64,000 bases of DNA, taken from Ignavibacteriales bacterium. GTDB taxonomy: Bacteria > Bacteroidota > Ignavibacteria > UBA10030 > SZUA-254. Below, piece by piece: positions 52,679-62,500 of this stretch. Location: NCBI GenBank assembly GCA_016214905.1, contig JACRMQ010000007.1, forward strand, positions 460,408 through 524,407, in the 5' to 3' direction. The notes below the pieces were generated by a model that saw only the letters and a list, made by a program, of their open reading frames with translations, was not told the origin of the DNA and did not search any database. The position numbers and the translations under genes were made by a program. The stretch's first letter is position 1. Each line of letters opens with the position of its first letter.

Positions 52679-53461
52679 ATGGACAAATGTCCTGCAGTAA
52701 AAATATCATTGGTGTTATTTTTAATTATCTTTTTGATCGGAATATCTTCGGCACAACAAGAAATACCGATAGTTCGTCAGCGTGTTAATGATGCATCGGG
52801 AACATTAACCCCCGATGAAATCAGGTCGCTCGAGAGAAATCTCGCCGAGTTTGAGCAAGCCACATCTAATCAGATAGTCGTTTTAATGATCTCTTCTCTT
52901 GAAGGAGAAGATTTAAAAGATTACGCTTTCCGGTTCGCTGAAACAAATAAAATCGGTAAGAAAGAGAGAAACAATGGAGTGTTTCTCCTGATCGTAAAGA
53001 AAGACAGGAAGATAGATATTGAAGTCGGTTACGGATTGGAAGGAGTCTTAACCGACGCGGTATCGAGCCAAATCATTCGAAAAATAATAGGTCCGAAATT
53101 TCGTGATGGAGATTTTTACGGGGGCCTCACAGACGGCATTGATGCAATCATATCGGTTACTAAAGGTGAGTTCAAGGGTGAAGCAAAAAAGAACAGCGTA
53201 AAGAAATTTTCTCCGATAATAATAATATTATTGATTTTATTTTTCGGGGTATTCCCTCGCATCTTCGGCGGCGGAAGAAGAAGCTCCATCGGATCAACAG
53301 GGTATCGATCTAATTTCCCCTGGTGGTGGGGCGGATTCGGTGGCGGTGGTTTTGGCAGTGGAGGAGGATTTAGCGGTGGAAGTTTCGGTGGTGGCGGCGG
53401 ATTCGGCGGTTTCAGCGGCGGCGGAAGTTTTGGCGGTGGTGGTGCCAGCGGAAGTTGGTGA
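52679..53461 (+). CDS. TPM-domain membrane protein with glycine-rich tail (YgcG-type)
   Basis: A 260-residue protein: signal peptide (ISLVLFLIIFLIGISSAQ), TPM phosphatase-like domain (about 30-150; RVNDASGTLTPDEIRSLE, IDIEVGYGLEGVLTDA), a membrane helix near 180-198 and a Gly/Ser-rich C-terminal tail. Such tails are usual for this family and may bind or insert at the membrane. It follows lemA by 73 bases and is followed by a second TPM gene. Confidence 0.9.
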   Translation: MDKCPAVKISLVLFLIIFLIGISSAQQEIPIVRQRVNDASGTLTPDEIRSLERNLAEFEQATSNQIVVLMISSLEGEDLKDYAFRFAETNKIGKKERNNGVFLLIVKKDRKIDIEVGYGLEGVLTDAVSSQIIRKIIGPKFRDGDFYGGLTDGIDAIISVTKGEFKGEAKKNSVKKFSPIIIILLILFFGVFPRIFGGGRRSSIGSTGYRSNFPWWWGGFGGGGFGSGGGFSGGSFGGGGGFGGFSGGGSFGGGGASGSW

Positions 53462-53536
53462 ATTATAAACAGGTTCAATTTTGAGTTTCATGTTAATCGT
53501 TTAAGTCATAATTTTTAAAATCTATTATTATTTTAA

Positions 53537-53992
53537 ATGGAATTATTCGGAAAGAAATATTTAAATAAATCTGAGTTGCAATCTCTCTCGGGGGTAGTTG
53601 CGGAAGCGGAAAAAAACACATCCGGTGAAATCCGTGTGGTGTTGAAGCAGCGGCGACAATGGCGGGAAAGAAAACTCACAATTCAGGAACTTGCGTTAAA
53701 GGAATTTTACTCGTTGGGAATTCAGAACACCCGTGATCGGACAGGCATTCTCATTTTGCTTCTTCTCTCAGAGCATAAATTTCAAATCATCGCCGACGAA
53801 GGAATTAATAAAATGGTTAAGGAAGGAACATGGCAAACAATTGCCGATTCAATGACCGATTATTTTAAGAAGGGCAATTATTTTGATGGGATTGCAACAG
53901 CTGTAAGAAAAGTCGGAGAGGAATTGGCAAAACATTTCCCGCGTAAATCGGACGATACAAATGAACTTTCCAATGAAATCATTGAGCGATAA
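53537..53992 (+). CDS. soluble TPM-domain protein
   Basis: A 151-residue protein consisting of a TPM domain only (LSGVVAEAEKNTSGEIRVVL, TRDRTGILILLLLSEHKFQIIADEGINK). It has no signal peptide or membrane helix, unlike its upstream relative. Two TPM genes after lemA, one with and one without membrane anchor, is a recurrent arrangement in the FCB group. Role unknown. Confidence 0.85.
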   Translation: MELFGKKYLNKSELQSLSGVVAEAEKNTSGEIRVVLKQRRQWRERKLTIQELALKEFYSLGIQNTRDRTGILILLLLSEHKFQIIADEGINKMVKEGTWQTIADSMTDYFKKGNYFDGIATAVRKVGEELAKHFPRKSDDTNELSNEIIER

Positions 53993-54026
53993 CATTTCTA
54001 CCAGCACACTGTTAAATATTAATTAA

Positions 54027-55469
54027 ATGATTGAACGGATTAAATTCCTACAAAGCATCTCACATCAGTTAGAACCTTCCGGCGAAGCACGCTCAAACCT
54101 TCTCGATAAAGTTGTTCGTTATGCAGATGAGTTCATCAATAATATCTACGATATTCCCGCGTATGTTGAAACAGAAGATAAAGGGAAAGGCATTCTCGAT
54201 TCACCGATTGCCGAAGTTGGATCGGATATAAATACACTTATCGAACTTATTCAAAATAATGTAGACAGACCCGGGTTGAATCCTGCCTCAGGCGGTCATC
54301 TTGGTTACATTCCGGGTGGTGGAATTTATTATTCCGCGCTGGGTGATTATCTTGCCGCTGTATTCAATCGCTATTCCGGAATATACTTTGCCGGACCCGG
54401 GGCGGTTCGTATGGAGCATATGCTGATAGATTGGATGTCGGAAATTGTCGGTTTGCCGAAAACCTCAGGTGGCAATCTTACATCGGGCGGAAGCGTCGCA
54501 AACCTGATAGGTATTGTAGCGGCACGGGATGCGCAGAATATAAAAGGAAAAGATTTTGCGCGATCTGTAATTTATCTCACCGTGCATGTTCATCATTCAG
54601 TTGATAAAGCGATTCGCATCGCGGGACTGAAAGAATGCATCATCAGATATATCCCAATGGATTCCACCTACAGGATGAACGCAACATTATTAGAGAGGCA
54701 AATTGTTTCAGATAAGAAATCGGGTCTTAATCCTTTTCTCATAATCGCATCGGCCGGCACAACCGATACCGGTTCTGTTGACCCTCTCCCGGTGATTTCA
54801 CAAATTTCAAAGCAAAATAATCTCTGGTTACACATTGACGGCGCGTACGGAGCGTTCTTTGTTCTTTGCGAAGATGGAAAAAAAATTCTTCGAGGGATGG
54901 AAGAGGCAGACTCACTCGTTATGGATCCGCACAAAGGTTTATTTTTGCCGTATGGTTCGGGCGCGGTGCTCGTGCGCGAGAAACAAAAATTGTTCGATTC
55001 TTTTTGGTATCAGGCAAACTATATGCAAGATGCGCTCAAAGCTCAAGATGATTTATCACCTGCCGATATTTCGCCTGAGTTGACGAAACATTTTCGCGGT
55101 TTGCGTTTATGGCTTCCGCTTCAACTGGTTGGAGTTGCACCGTTCCGGGCGGCGCTTGAAGAAAAATTACTTCTTGCCCGCTATTTTTATGATGAAATTA
55201 AAAAGATCGACGGTTTGGAAGTCGGACCTTCCCCGGATCTGTCGGTTGTAACGTACCGATATGTTCCGAAAAACGCTGATGCGAATAAGTTTAACGAAAT
55301 GCTTGTAAAAGAAGTGCAAAAAGACGGCAGAGTTTTTCTTTCTTCGACTATGCTCGATGGAAAATTTACATTGCGTCTGGCAGTCTTATCTTTTCGAACT
55401 CACCTCGATACGATAAACTTAACTCTTCAAATCCTCAAAGAGAAAATTCGATTCCTGCAAAACAGTTAA
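54027..55469 (+). CDS. PLP-dependent aromatic-L-amino-acid/glutamate decarboxylase-type enzyme
   Basis: A 480-residue group II decarboxylase homologue. The cofactor lysine is Lys303 in VMDPHKGLFLPYGSGA; the Asp that holds the PLP ring is in LWLHIDGAYGAFFVL, with His in VHVHHSVDKA stacking on it. HLGYIPGGGIYYSALGDYLAA and SGGSVANL are further family marks. It may decarboxylate tyrosine, DOPA, tryptophan or act on another amino acid; the sequence does not tell which. It is the last gene of this plus-strand run and ends one base from the converging lipoprotein gene. Confidence 0.88.
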   Translation: MIERIKFLQSISHQLEPSGEARSNLLDKVVRYADEFINNIYDIPAYVETEDKGKGILDSPIAEVGSDINTLIELIQNNVDRPGLNPASGGHLGYIPGGGIYYSALGDYLAAVFNRYSGIYFAGPGAVRMEHMLIDWMSEIVGLPKTSGGNLTSGGSVANLIGIVAARDAQNIKGKDFARSVIYLTVHVHHSVDKAIRIAGLKECIIRYIPMDSTYRMNATLLERQIVSDKKSGLNPFLIIASAGTTDTGSVDPLPVISQISKQNNLWLHIDGAYGAFFVLCEDGKKILRGMEEADSLVMDPHKGLFLPYGSGAVLVREKQKLFDSFWYQANYMQDALKAQDDLSPADISPELTKHFRGLRLWLPLQLVGVAPFRAALEEKLLLARYFYDEIKKIDGLEVGPSPDLSVVTYRYVPKNADANKFNEMLVKEVQKDGRVFLSSTMLDGKFTLRLAVLSFRTHLDTINLTLQILKEKIRFLQNS

Positions 55470-56120
55470 TCAGTAATTGAAATATTTGTCGGAGAGATAA
55501 ATATCAAACAAACCGTTTGTCATCTGAATTTGTCTTGATGTATCCGGAGGCATGCTGAAGAGTATGCCGGTGAAATTGCCGATTACATGTCTGGTTTGTG
55601 CGTCGTAAGAAGTGATTGTAAGATTTCCGGTTTTCGGGACAAACATCCGGAAAAAATTTACAGAATCTGTCAGGATAAAATAAACGTAAGCACCCGGTGA
55701 ATGGAGTGTTGTGTTAAGATAAGAGAAACCATAACTCCCTGGACGTATACCGACGGTGGTATCGCTTAATGCAATTAAAAGAATTCGTTCATTTAGAGTT
55801 GAATTGATAATTGAATGTTCATAACCGGTAATAAGTCCGTTTATTTTTTTTCCGAATAGTAAAGAGTCTTTGACAAATCCGCCGGCACCGCGGCTGGCAG
55901 TGTCGTTGGCAAATTCATTACTTGGTTTGTAACTTCCGCTCGCACGTAAACCACTGTCAATATCGGTGGACTCAAATGATAGAGCGCCGGTTCCATATAA
56001 ACCGGATTTATTATCAGAATCATCAGTCGGATTATTAACCCCGTTTTCCTTCTTACATGTTGAAAGAAGGAATGAGATTATTATCCAGAAGAAAATATTT
56101 TTAGTAGTGATTCTTGCCAT
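55470..56120 (-). CDS. hypothetical lipoprotein
   Basis: A 216-residue protein with a lipoprotein signal ending in SFLLSTC (Cys22) followed by a flexible Asp/Asn-rich linker. The mature part looks beta-rich (GTGALSFESTDIDSG, GNLTITSYDAQTRHVIGNFTGILF) and resembles small FCB-group lipoproteins with no known role. The gene follows the large secreted propeller gene by 12 bases on the same strand, so they probably form an operon and may work together at the surface. Confidence 0.75.
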   Translation of the reverse strand: MARITTKNIFFWIIISFLLSTCKKENGVNNPTDDSDNKSGLYGTGALSFESTDIDSGLRASGSYKPSNEFANDTASRGAGGFVKDSLLFGKKINGLITGYEHSIINSTLNERILLIALSDTTVGIRPGSYGFSYLNTTLHSPGAYVYFILTDSVNFFRMFVPKTGNLTITSYDAQTRHVIGNFTGILFSMPPDTSRQIQMTNGLFDIYLSDKYFNY

Positions 56121-56132
56121 GTTATAATCTTA

Positions 56133-59100
56133 CTATCTCAATAAAATCATTTTCTTAACATCTCTGAATGCTGAACCATTCAAGTTGCGTGCGGCAATCT
56201 CATAGTAGTAAACACCGCTTGGTAAAGATGACGCATTCCAAGTAACCGATTTTAAACCTGCAGCTTGAAACTCATTGACAAGTGTTGCTATTTTTTCACC
56301 AAGAATGTTGTATACTTCGACAGTTACATAATTATCCGATGGCAACTGATAATTGATAATTGTTGATGGATTAAATGGATTCGGTATATTTTGCATCAGC
56401 GAATATTCAATCGGTATTTGTTTACTGTCGGTTTCAATATTCAGATATAAATTATTCGATTCAATATCATCAATTGTAAAACTGCCGGATTTTGAATTTA
56501 AAGATGTAATTTTATTTTCACCTTGTTCATCAAAGAGTGAAAAATAATTTTGTTGATTATCTGATATATTCCATTCTAATTTAACTGGAGGAATAAATGC
56601 CTGAAGATTGATTTTTGCTTCAACATTTTTTTTATTATCGGAGAAATCAAAAACCTGAGATCCGTTTGTAAATCTAACATCAAATCCATCTACGGGTGGG
56701 AGCGGAGGTAATGTGAAATTATCTGGATCTATGCTGGATTTGTACGCGAAATAGAGAGTTTGAGAATTATTCACAGCATCTGAAATTGTAATCTTATTCA
56801 TTCCGGATAAAATATCATCTGAGAAGGATTGATTTTTAAGCAGAGCAGAATTATTCTGACGAAGAATTAAAGTCCCCGGTTCGGATGCCTTCACCCAGTA
56901 ACCCTTACCGGGCATAATCGAATCGGCAGAGAAGTAACTTGTTGAGTAACCAAAATAACGGGATGAAATAATATCGGCTGGAGTAGTGCTGATCGATTGG
57001 GTTGAGATAGGATTTGCCACAGATCCGATTATGTTCCAACCGCTTTGAATCTGAATTGTATCCCCTTCAATCGGTTCCCCTGCTAAATATGCTGTGAAGT
57101 CATGAGGAAATTTTATCCAATATCCCGGACCCGGTTTAAGAGTATCCGTCATGGAATATCCGGTTTCAAAAGCAAAAGCTGATGAAACGGCATTCGGGAA
57201 AATTGTTGATAATGATGGATCCACTAAACTTATCGGCAATGAGACGAGGTTCCACCCACCGAGCAGATTAAAATCGATTGTCGATTGGGTATAATTCCCA
57301 AATAAGCAATGATAATTTAATGCTTGAGAAGTTAATGAAAACGAATAACTGCCGGGTGAGCCGGGAAGTATGTTTATCCACGAGGGTGGTAAAGATTGTG
57401 TAACAATGTAAGTTCCTGATGGTAAATCTAAAAACTCAAAGTTGCCATTAATATCTGTTGTGGTTTGTCGAGTTTGGGAACCTGCCAGAGAAATAAGCCA
57501 TCCGGCTAATCCGGTCTCTGAAAAATCTTTTGTACCGTTTTGATTCTGATCGAAAAAAAGAGTGCCTGTGATAATTCCAAACTGTTCGGGTGCGGTGAAA
57601 CCTAATAATGTTCCGTAATCACCCGCAGAAATGAATTTACCGTTATTCGCTATCGAATATAACGGATAAAGAGTTCTGCTATATTCTGAATACCAATGTT
57701 CTCCGCCATTCGTGGTATGAAGAATTGTACCAAGGTCACCAACCGCGATCAATTCATTCGGACCATTATTAGCGATAGCAAATAGAATTACGTTTGTAGC
57801 CGAATTCTGCTGAGTCCATGTTGCGCCACCGTTGCTTGTGTGTAATATTTTTCCCGAATCTCCGACTGCCCAACCATTATTTTGATCCGTAAATGTGCAA
57901 CTGTAAAGTACTGTGTTTATGCCGCTTGCTTGAGGTGACCATGAAGTTCCACCGTTTGTTGTGTGGTAGATTATACCGAAATCACCAACAACCCAGCCGA
58001 TCAACGGTGTGACGAATGAAATTCCGTAAACCATATGCGGTATAGATGAATTTTGAATTGACCAATCGGCTCCACCGTTGGTGGTTCGTAGAATTATTCC
58101 GGTAAAATTATACTGATCTCCTCCAACAATCCAGCCGTCAGATTCATTTGCAAAATCGATTCCAAAAAGTGTGTGTGCAGTTGGGGTTGTTTGTTTTAAC
58201 CAAGTTACTCCGTCTGTTGTGCGGAGTATGTTTCCTTCTTCACCAACGGCACAACCGTGTGTTTCATCTATAATACTTACGCCGAAAGAAGATAAAGCGG
58301 GAGTAGGTGAAGAAATTTGCTGCCACGTTGAACCGTTATTGGTAGTTCTTAACAGCAATCCTTCCTGTCCTACTGCAGTTCCTGAATTATTCGAACTCAA
58401 ACTGATCCAATTGATGCTCAGTCGTTGCCCGGAATCGAGATTTATCCAGCTTATTCCATTATTAGTGGACTTCATGATTTTACCATATTCGCCAACTGCC
58501 CAAAGATAATTTCCGGTATGGCTTAAGCCATTTAAGTTTTCCCCGGACGCAATAGTTGATGATGACCACGATAAACCTCCGTTTACAGTGCGAAGAATTT
58601 TGCCGCCATCGCCCGCAATCCATCCGATAAAATTATTAAGCATGTGGACGCGATTGAAGTTAACCGATTCAGTTGTACTGATCGGATTCCAGGATGTTCC
58701 TCCATTATCGGTTCTGTAGAGTCTACCGTTTGAGCCGGCAATGAAGCCGAGATGTGCATCTGCAAAAGTTATATGAAGATATGTAGTCATGCTGGATCCA
58801 ACAACTTGTGATGTCCACGTTGCACCACCGTCTGTTGTACCGAATAATCTTCCTTTACTACCAACAGCCCAACCATTTGTTGAAGATAAAAATATTACAC
58901 TATTGATGCTTATTTGACCCAATATTTGTCGTTGGATCGACCAGTTTATTCCGCCGTCTGTGGTATGAAGTATTGTCTCCTGATCACCAACAGCCCAGCC
59001 ATTAAGTGCGTCGAGGAATGTAACGGAATTTAATCCCGTGCTTATTCCGCTTTGCTGCTCGGTCCAATTTTCACCGCCATCGGATGTAAATAGGATAATT

Positions 59101-59375
59101 CCGTTATCTCCTACAGCCCAACTGGTTGTTGCAGAAATCATACAAAAACATAAGATATCATCTGTACGTCCGTATTCCTGCCCAGTCCAGTTTATGCCAC
59201 CATTCGATGTATGAATTATTGTACCGAACTCTCCAACAGCCCAGCCATTGGAAGTATCCACGAATTGAACATTGAAAAGAGTATTTCCTTGGGGTTTCGG
59301 CGATTGCCATTCCCATTGCGGGTATGCGGGCTGACTGAGGAAAAGGGAAACAAAAATAAGGATATGCTTCATCAT
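56133..59375 (-). CDS. secreted Ycf48-like double-propeller protein with C-terminal T9SS-type sorting domain
   Basis: A 1080-residue protein with a signal peptide (ILIFVSLFLSQPAYPQ). From about residue 30 to 620 there are 13 complete and one degenerate copy of a 40-45-residue repeat with the pattern GWAVGxxGxIxxTxNGGxxW (Ycf48/BNR-like), numerically enough for two seven-bladed propellers. Next is an SdrD-B/CNA-B-like domain (GTLFFDQNQNGTKDFSETGLAGW), then beta-sandwich segments and a classic C-terminal domain (IPNPFNPSTIINYQLP ... LPSGVYYYEI). It should be exported by T9SS and attached to the surface. Ligand unknown. Confidence 0.88.
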   Translation of the reverse strand: MMKHILIFVSLFLSQPAYPQWEWQSPKPQGNTLFNVQFVDTSNGWAVGEFGTIIHTSNGGINWTGQEYGRTDDILCFCMISATTSWAVGDNGIILFTSDGGENWTEQQSGISTGLNSVTFLDALNGWAVGDQETILHTTDGGINWSIQRQILGQISINSVIFLSSTNGWAVGSKGRLFGTTDGGATWTSQVVGSSMTTYLHITFADAHLGFIAGSNGRLYRTDNGGTSWNPISTTESVNFNRVHMLNNFIGWIAGDGGKILRTVNGGLSWSSSTIASGENLNGLSHTGNYLWAVGEYGKIMKSTNNGISWINLDSGQRLSINWISLSSNNSGTAVGQEGLLLRTTNNGSTWQQISSPTPALSSFGVSIIDETHGCAVGEEGNILRTTDGVTWLKQTTPTAHTLFGIDFANESDGWIVGGDQYNFTGIILRTTNGGADWSIQNSSIPHMVYGISFVTPLIGWVVGDFGIIYHTTNGGTSWSPQASGINTVLYSCTFTDQNNGWAVGDSGKILHTSNGGATWTQQNSATNVILFAIANNGPNELIAVGDLGTILHTTNGGEHWYSEYSRTLYPLYSIANNGKFISAGDYGTLLGFTAPEQFGIITGTLFFDQNQNGTKDFSETGLAGWLISLAGSQTRQTTTDINGNFEFLDLPSGTYIVTQSLPPSWINILPGSPGSYSFSLTSQALNYHCLFGNYTQSTIDFNLLGGWNLVSLPISLVDPSLSTIFPNAVSSAFAFETGYSMTDTLKPGPGYWIKFPHDFTAYLAGEPIEGDTIQIQSGWNIIGSVANPISTQSISTTPADIISSRYFGYSTSYFSADSIMPGKGYWVKASEPGTLILRQNNSALLKNQSFSDDILSGMNKITISDAVNNSQTLYFAYKSSIDPDNFTLPPLPPVDGFDVRFTNGSQVFDFSDNKKNVEAKINLQAFIPPVKLEWNISDNQQNYFSLFDEQGENKITSLNSKSGSFTIDDIESNNLYLNIETDSKQIPIEYSLMQNIPNPFNPSTIINYQLPSDNYVTVEVYNILGEKIATLVNEFQAAGLKSVTWNASSLPSGVYYYEIAARNLNGSAFRDVKKMILLR

Positions 59376-59518
59376 AATTTGTCAGCTTAATTAGGTTTAA
59401 CGATGAGGCAATGGGGGAAATTACTGTTATATTCAATTTAATAAAATAAAAATAAGATTCAAGTGAAATATTTTTTATTTTTTTGTTTATTTGATTTTTA
59501 AAATGTATTTTTATATAC
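59376..59518. other. divergent promoter region
   Basis: A very AT-rich 143-base gap between two divergent large envelope genes. TTGATT at 59491 and TATACA at 59514 are 17 bases apart but the -10 box touches the start codon, so the match is doubtful. No hairpin or repeat was found. Confidence 0.3.
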
Positions 59519-62500
59519 ATGAAGATACGATATGTTTTCCTCGTTTTCCTCTTGCCCCTAATTATCCATTTAAACAACAGTTTTGCGTCGGAAGCGAAAA
59601 AGGTTCTAATCCTGTTTGAAGGACGCGATACACCGAATAACTATGCCCGCGGAGATGCACGCCAACTAGCGATGCTCTTGGGTCATTTTAAAGTTGAATA
59701 CAAGATCGAAGGTGTAGAAGCTTACAAAAGCGATGAGATGAATAATTACGACATCACATTCTTCATCGGATTCAGTAAGCAATACGATCCTCCCGAGAAA
59801 TTTTTGCGCGAAGCATATTCTCCCGATAAAATGCTGGTGTGGATGAATACAGGCATGGAATCATTCGCTGCGAGATTTGATCTTGTCAAGAAATACGGTT
59901 TTAAATTAGAGCGGTTAGATACGATTTCAAATTTTGATATTGTAACTGCCGGTGGAAGAGATTTTACAAAAGGCGAACCGAATATCAACATAATAAATGT
60001 TTTAAAACATGATGAAATTGATATTGTTGCAACGGCGTTTTCCACTGCGACGGGTCGTGAAGTTCCGTATATCATTCGGGTTGAAAACTTTATGTATATC
60101 GCCGATTCACCGTTTGCCTCGGCGACGGAAACGGATAGATATATATACTTCGCAGACATGTTGCACGATTTATTGGGACAGCCACATGCCGAAATTCACA
60201 GAGCCCTTCTGAGAATCGAGGATGTAACGGTGTTCGAAGATCCGGAACGACTTCGCGATGTCGCGGATGCTCTTTACTCGAATGATGTTCCGTTTTTGGT
60301 CGGGGTTGTACCTTTTTATGTCGATCCCGACCGCGGTTTACGGGTAAGTTTGTCAGATAAACCCGAGATGGTGGATGCTGTTCGCTACATGGTTTCGCGC
60401 GGTGCTACGATCGTTATGCACGGAATTACTCATCAATATCAGGGAACAACCGCTACCGATTATGAATTCTGGGATGCGAGCACGAATGGTAAGCTGAAAG
60501 AAGATTCGAAAGTCTACGTTGAAAAGAAAATGAAAATGGGATTGGAGGAATTTTGGAAAAATAATCTCTATCCACTCGTCTGGGAAACTCCTCATTATAC
60601 CGCATCGCAGGATGATTATCCGATATTTGCCAAATATTTCAGCACGGCAATGGAACAACGATGTGTTCTTAATGATGCCGATTACAGTCAATATTTTCCA
60701 TACATCATCGATAAAGACCTTTTCGGTCAGCGGATATTACCGGAAAACTTGGGTTATATACCTTTAAACCCAAACCGCGAAGTGGAAGAAGAAGCTGTGC
60801 AAAAATTATTGAGAGGCGCCAAGATGCAGCTCGCTGTGCGCGACGGGTTCGCCTCTGCTTTCATTCATTCGTTTATCGGCATAGATTATATAGAAGAATT
60901 TATAGACGGCGTAAAAAATCTCGGTTATACTTTTATAGATGTGAGAGAATTAAATCTTAATGTCCGGATGAACAATCATTTAGTTCTTACCGGATCGCAA
61001 TCTTATGAGATTCCATTGGACGATCAATTTTTTAGAAAAACAATTATTCAGCCGGATGGGGATATAGATAAACGTGAAGTCTCTGCAGAGCGGATTCAAG
61101 GAGTAATCAAAAATCATATCCAACTCTTACCCCGTGAAATATTCATCGCAGAACCGATGGAGTTCAATGAAATTGAATTAACGTGGGTCGATCGGTTAAG
61201 AGGTGATGCAAAAAATTTGTGGGATGGTATCTTTAAAGCCGAAGAAGATTATGAATATGCGCGCGTTGCACTTTTATGGGAACCGAATGCGAAGGGGGGC
61301 TCATTTAACAATCAGGCAAGTTATGCATCTGCTTTTCGATCTTTAAATATCGAAGTGGATACTCTGAGGTCTGATCGCCTGCCGCCATTAAAAGATTATA
61401 ACCTGTTGGTAGTACCATATAATATGGTAGAACGACTTCCGGATACAGATTATGATCGCATAATTCAATTCATTGAAGAAGGAGGGAACGTAGTTACCGA
61501 TGGTAAAAACGATCTTGCAGAAGAGTTAAGTGTAAAATTTGCCAGCTCGAATCTAAAAATTGAACGGATGCGAGATCGCCTTTACCCTGCCGACGCTCTG
61601 GTGTTGAAATTCCCTGAAATGATGACCAGATTCGATATTCTTCCTGACGATGATATCCTATGCACTGAAGAAAATACCGATGTACCGGTTGTGATAGGCA
61701 GGCAGTTCGGTAAAGGGAAATTCATTTTCCTTGGTGTCAGATTCGATCCCATGTCAACAGGTGGTTACAGTAGGTTCCCATATTTTATGGAATATGTTCG
61801 TTCGTATTTTCATCTGAAACCGATTTTACGGCGTGAAAATCTTGAGGTCTATTTCGATGCCGGATACCGTCACAATATCAGTGTTGAAGATTTGGTAAAG
61901 AGATGGGTAACCGATGGAATACGGATTGTGTATACTGTTGGCTGGCATCAATACGAAAAATGGACATACGATTATAAAAGACTGATCGAACTTTGTCATG
62001 CAAACGGTATTTTAATTTACGTCTGGTTAGAGCCGCCTCATGTTTCAGAGAAATTTTGGAAAGATCATCCTGAATGGCAGGAAGTGAATTTCCGCGGCGA
62101 ACTGGTTGTTGCCTCCTGGAGATTTCCTGTTGCATTAACAGACAGCACTTGCATGAAAGAAATTAAGGAGATGTATAAATCATTTCTTTTAGAATTTGAT
62201 TGGGATGGTGTAAACCTTGCTGAGCTTTATTTTGAGGCGGGAACCGACGGACCGGAAAATTCAAATCTGATGACGCCGATGCATTCGTCTGCCCGTACCG
62301 AATTCAAAATGCTTTATGGATTCGACCCGGCTCTCCTCTTCGATGATAAATCTGAATACTATTGGAAAACTAATGCCTACGCATGGAACCGCTATGAAGA
62401 ATACCGCGTAAACCGGCTGTCGAGTTTGCACGAAGAATTTCTTGAGCTGATTCAAGAAGTAAAAAATGAAAAACCGCATTTAGATGCGGTACTGACAGTT

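Noticed and set aside
53116-53478. Proline-rich open frame on the minus strand opposite the second half of the TPM gene
   Set aside because: It is the antisense of the Gly/Ser-rich tail; its composition is dictated by the GGN codons of the real gene and it has no ribosome-binding site.
59158-59577. Minus-strand open frame crossing the divergent promoter region
   Set aside because: It overlaps the starts of two well-supported genes and has no recognisable domain.
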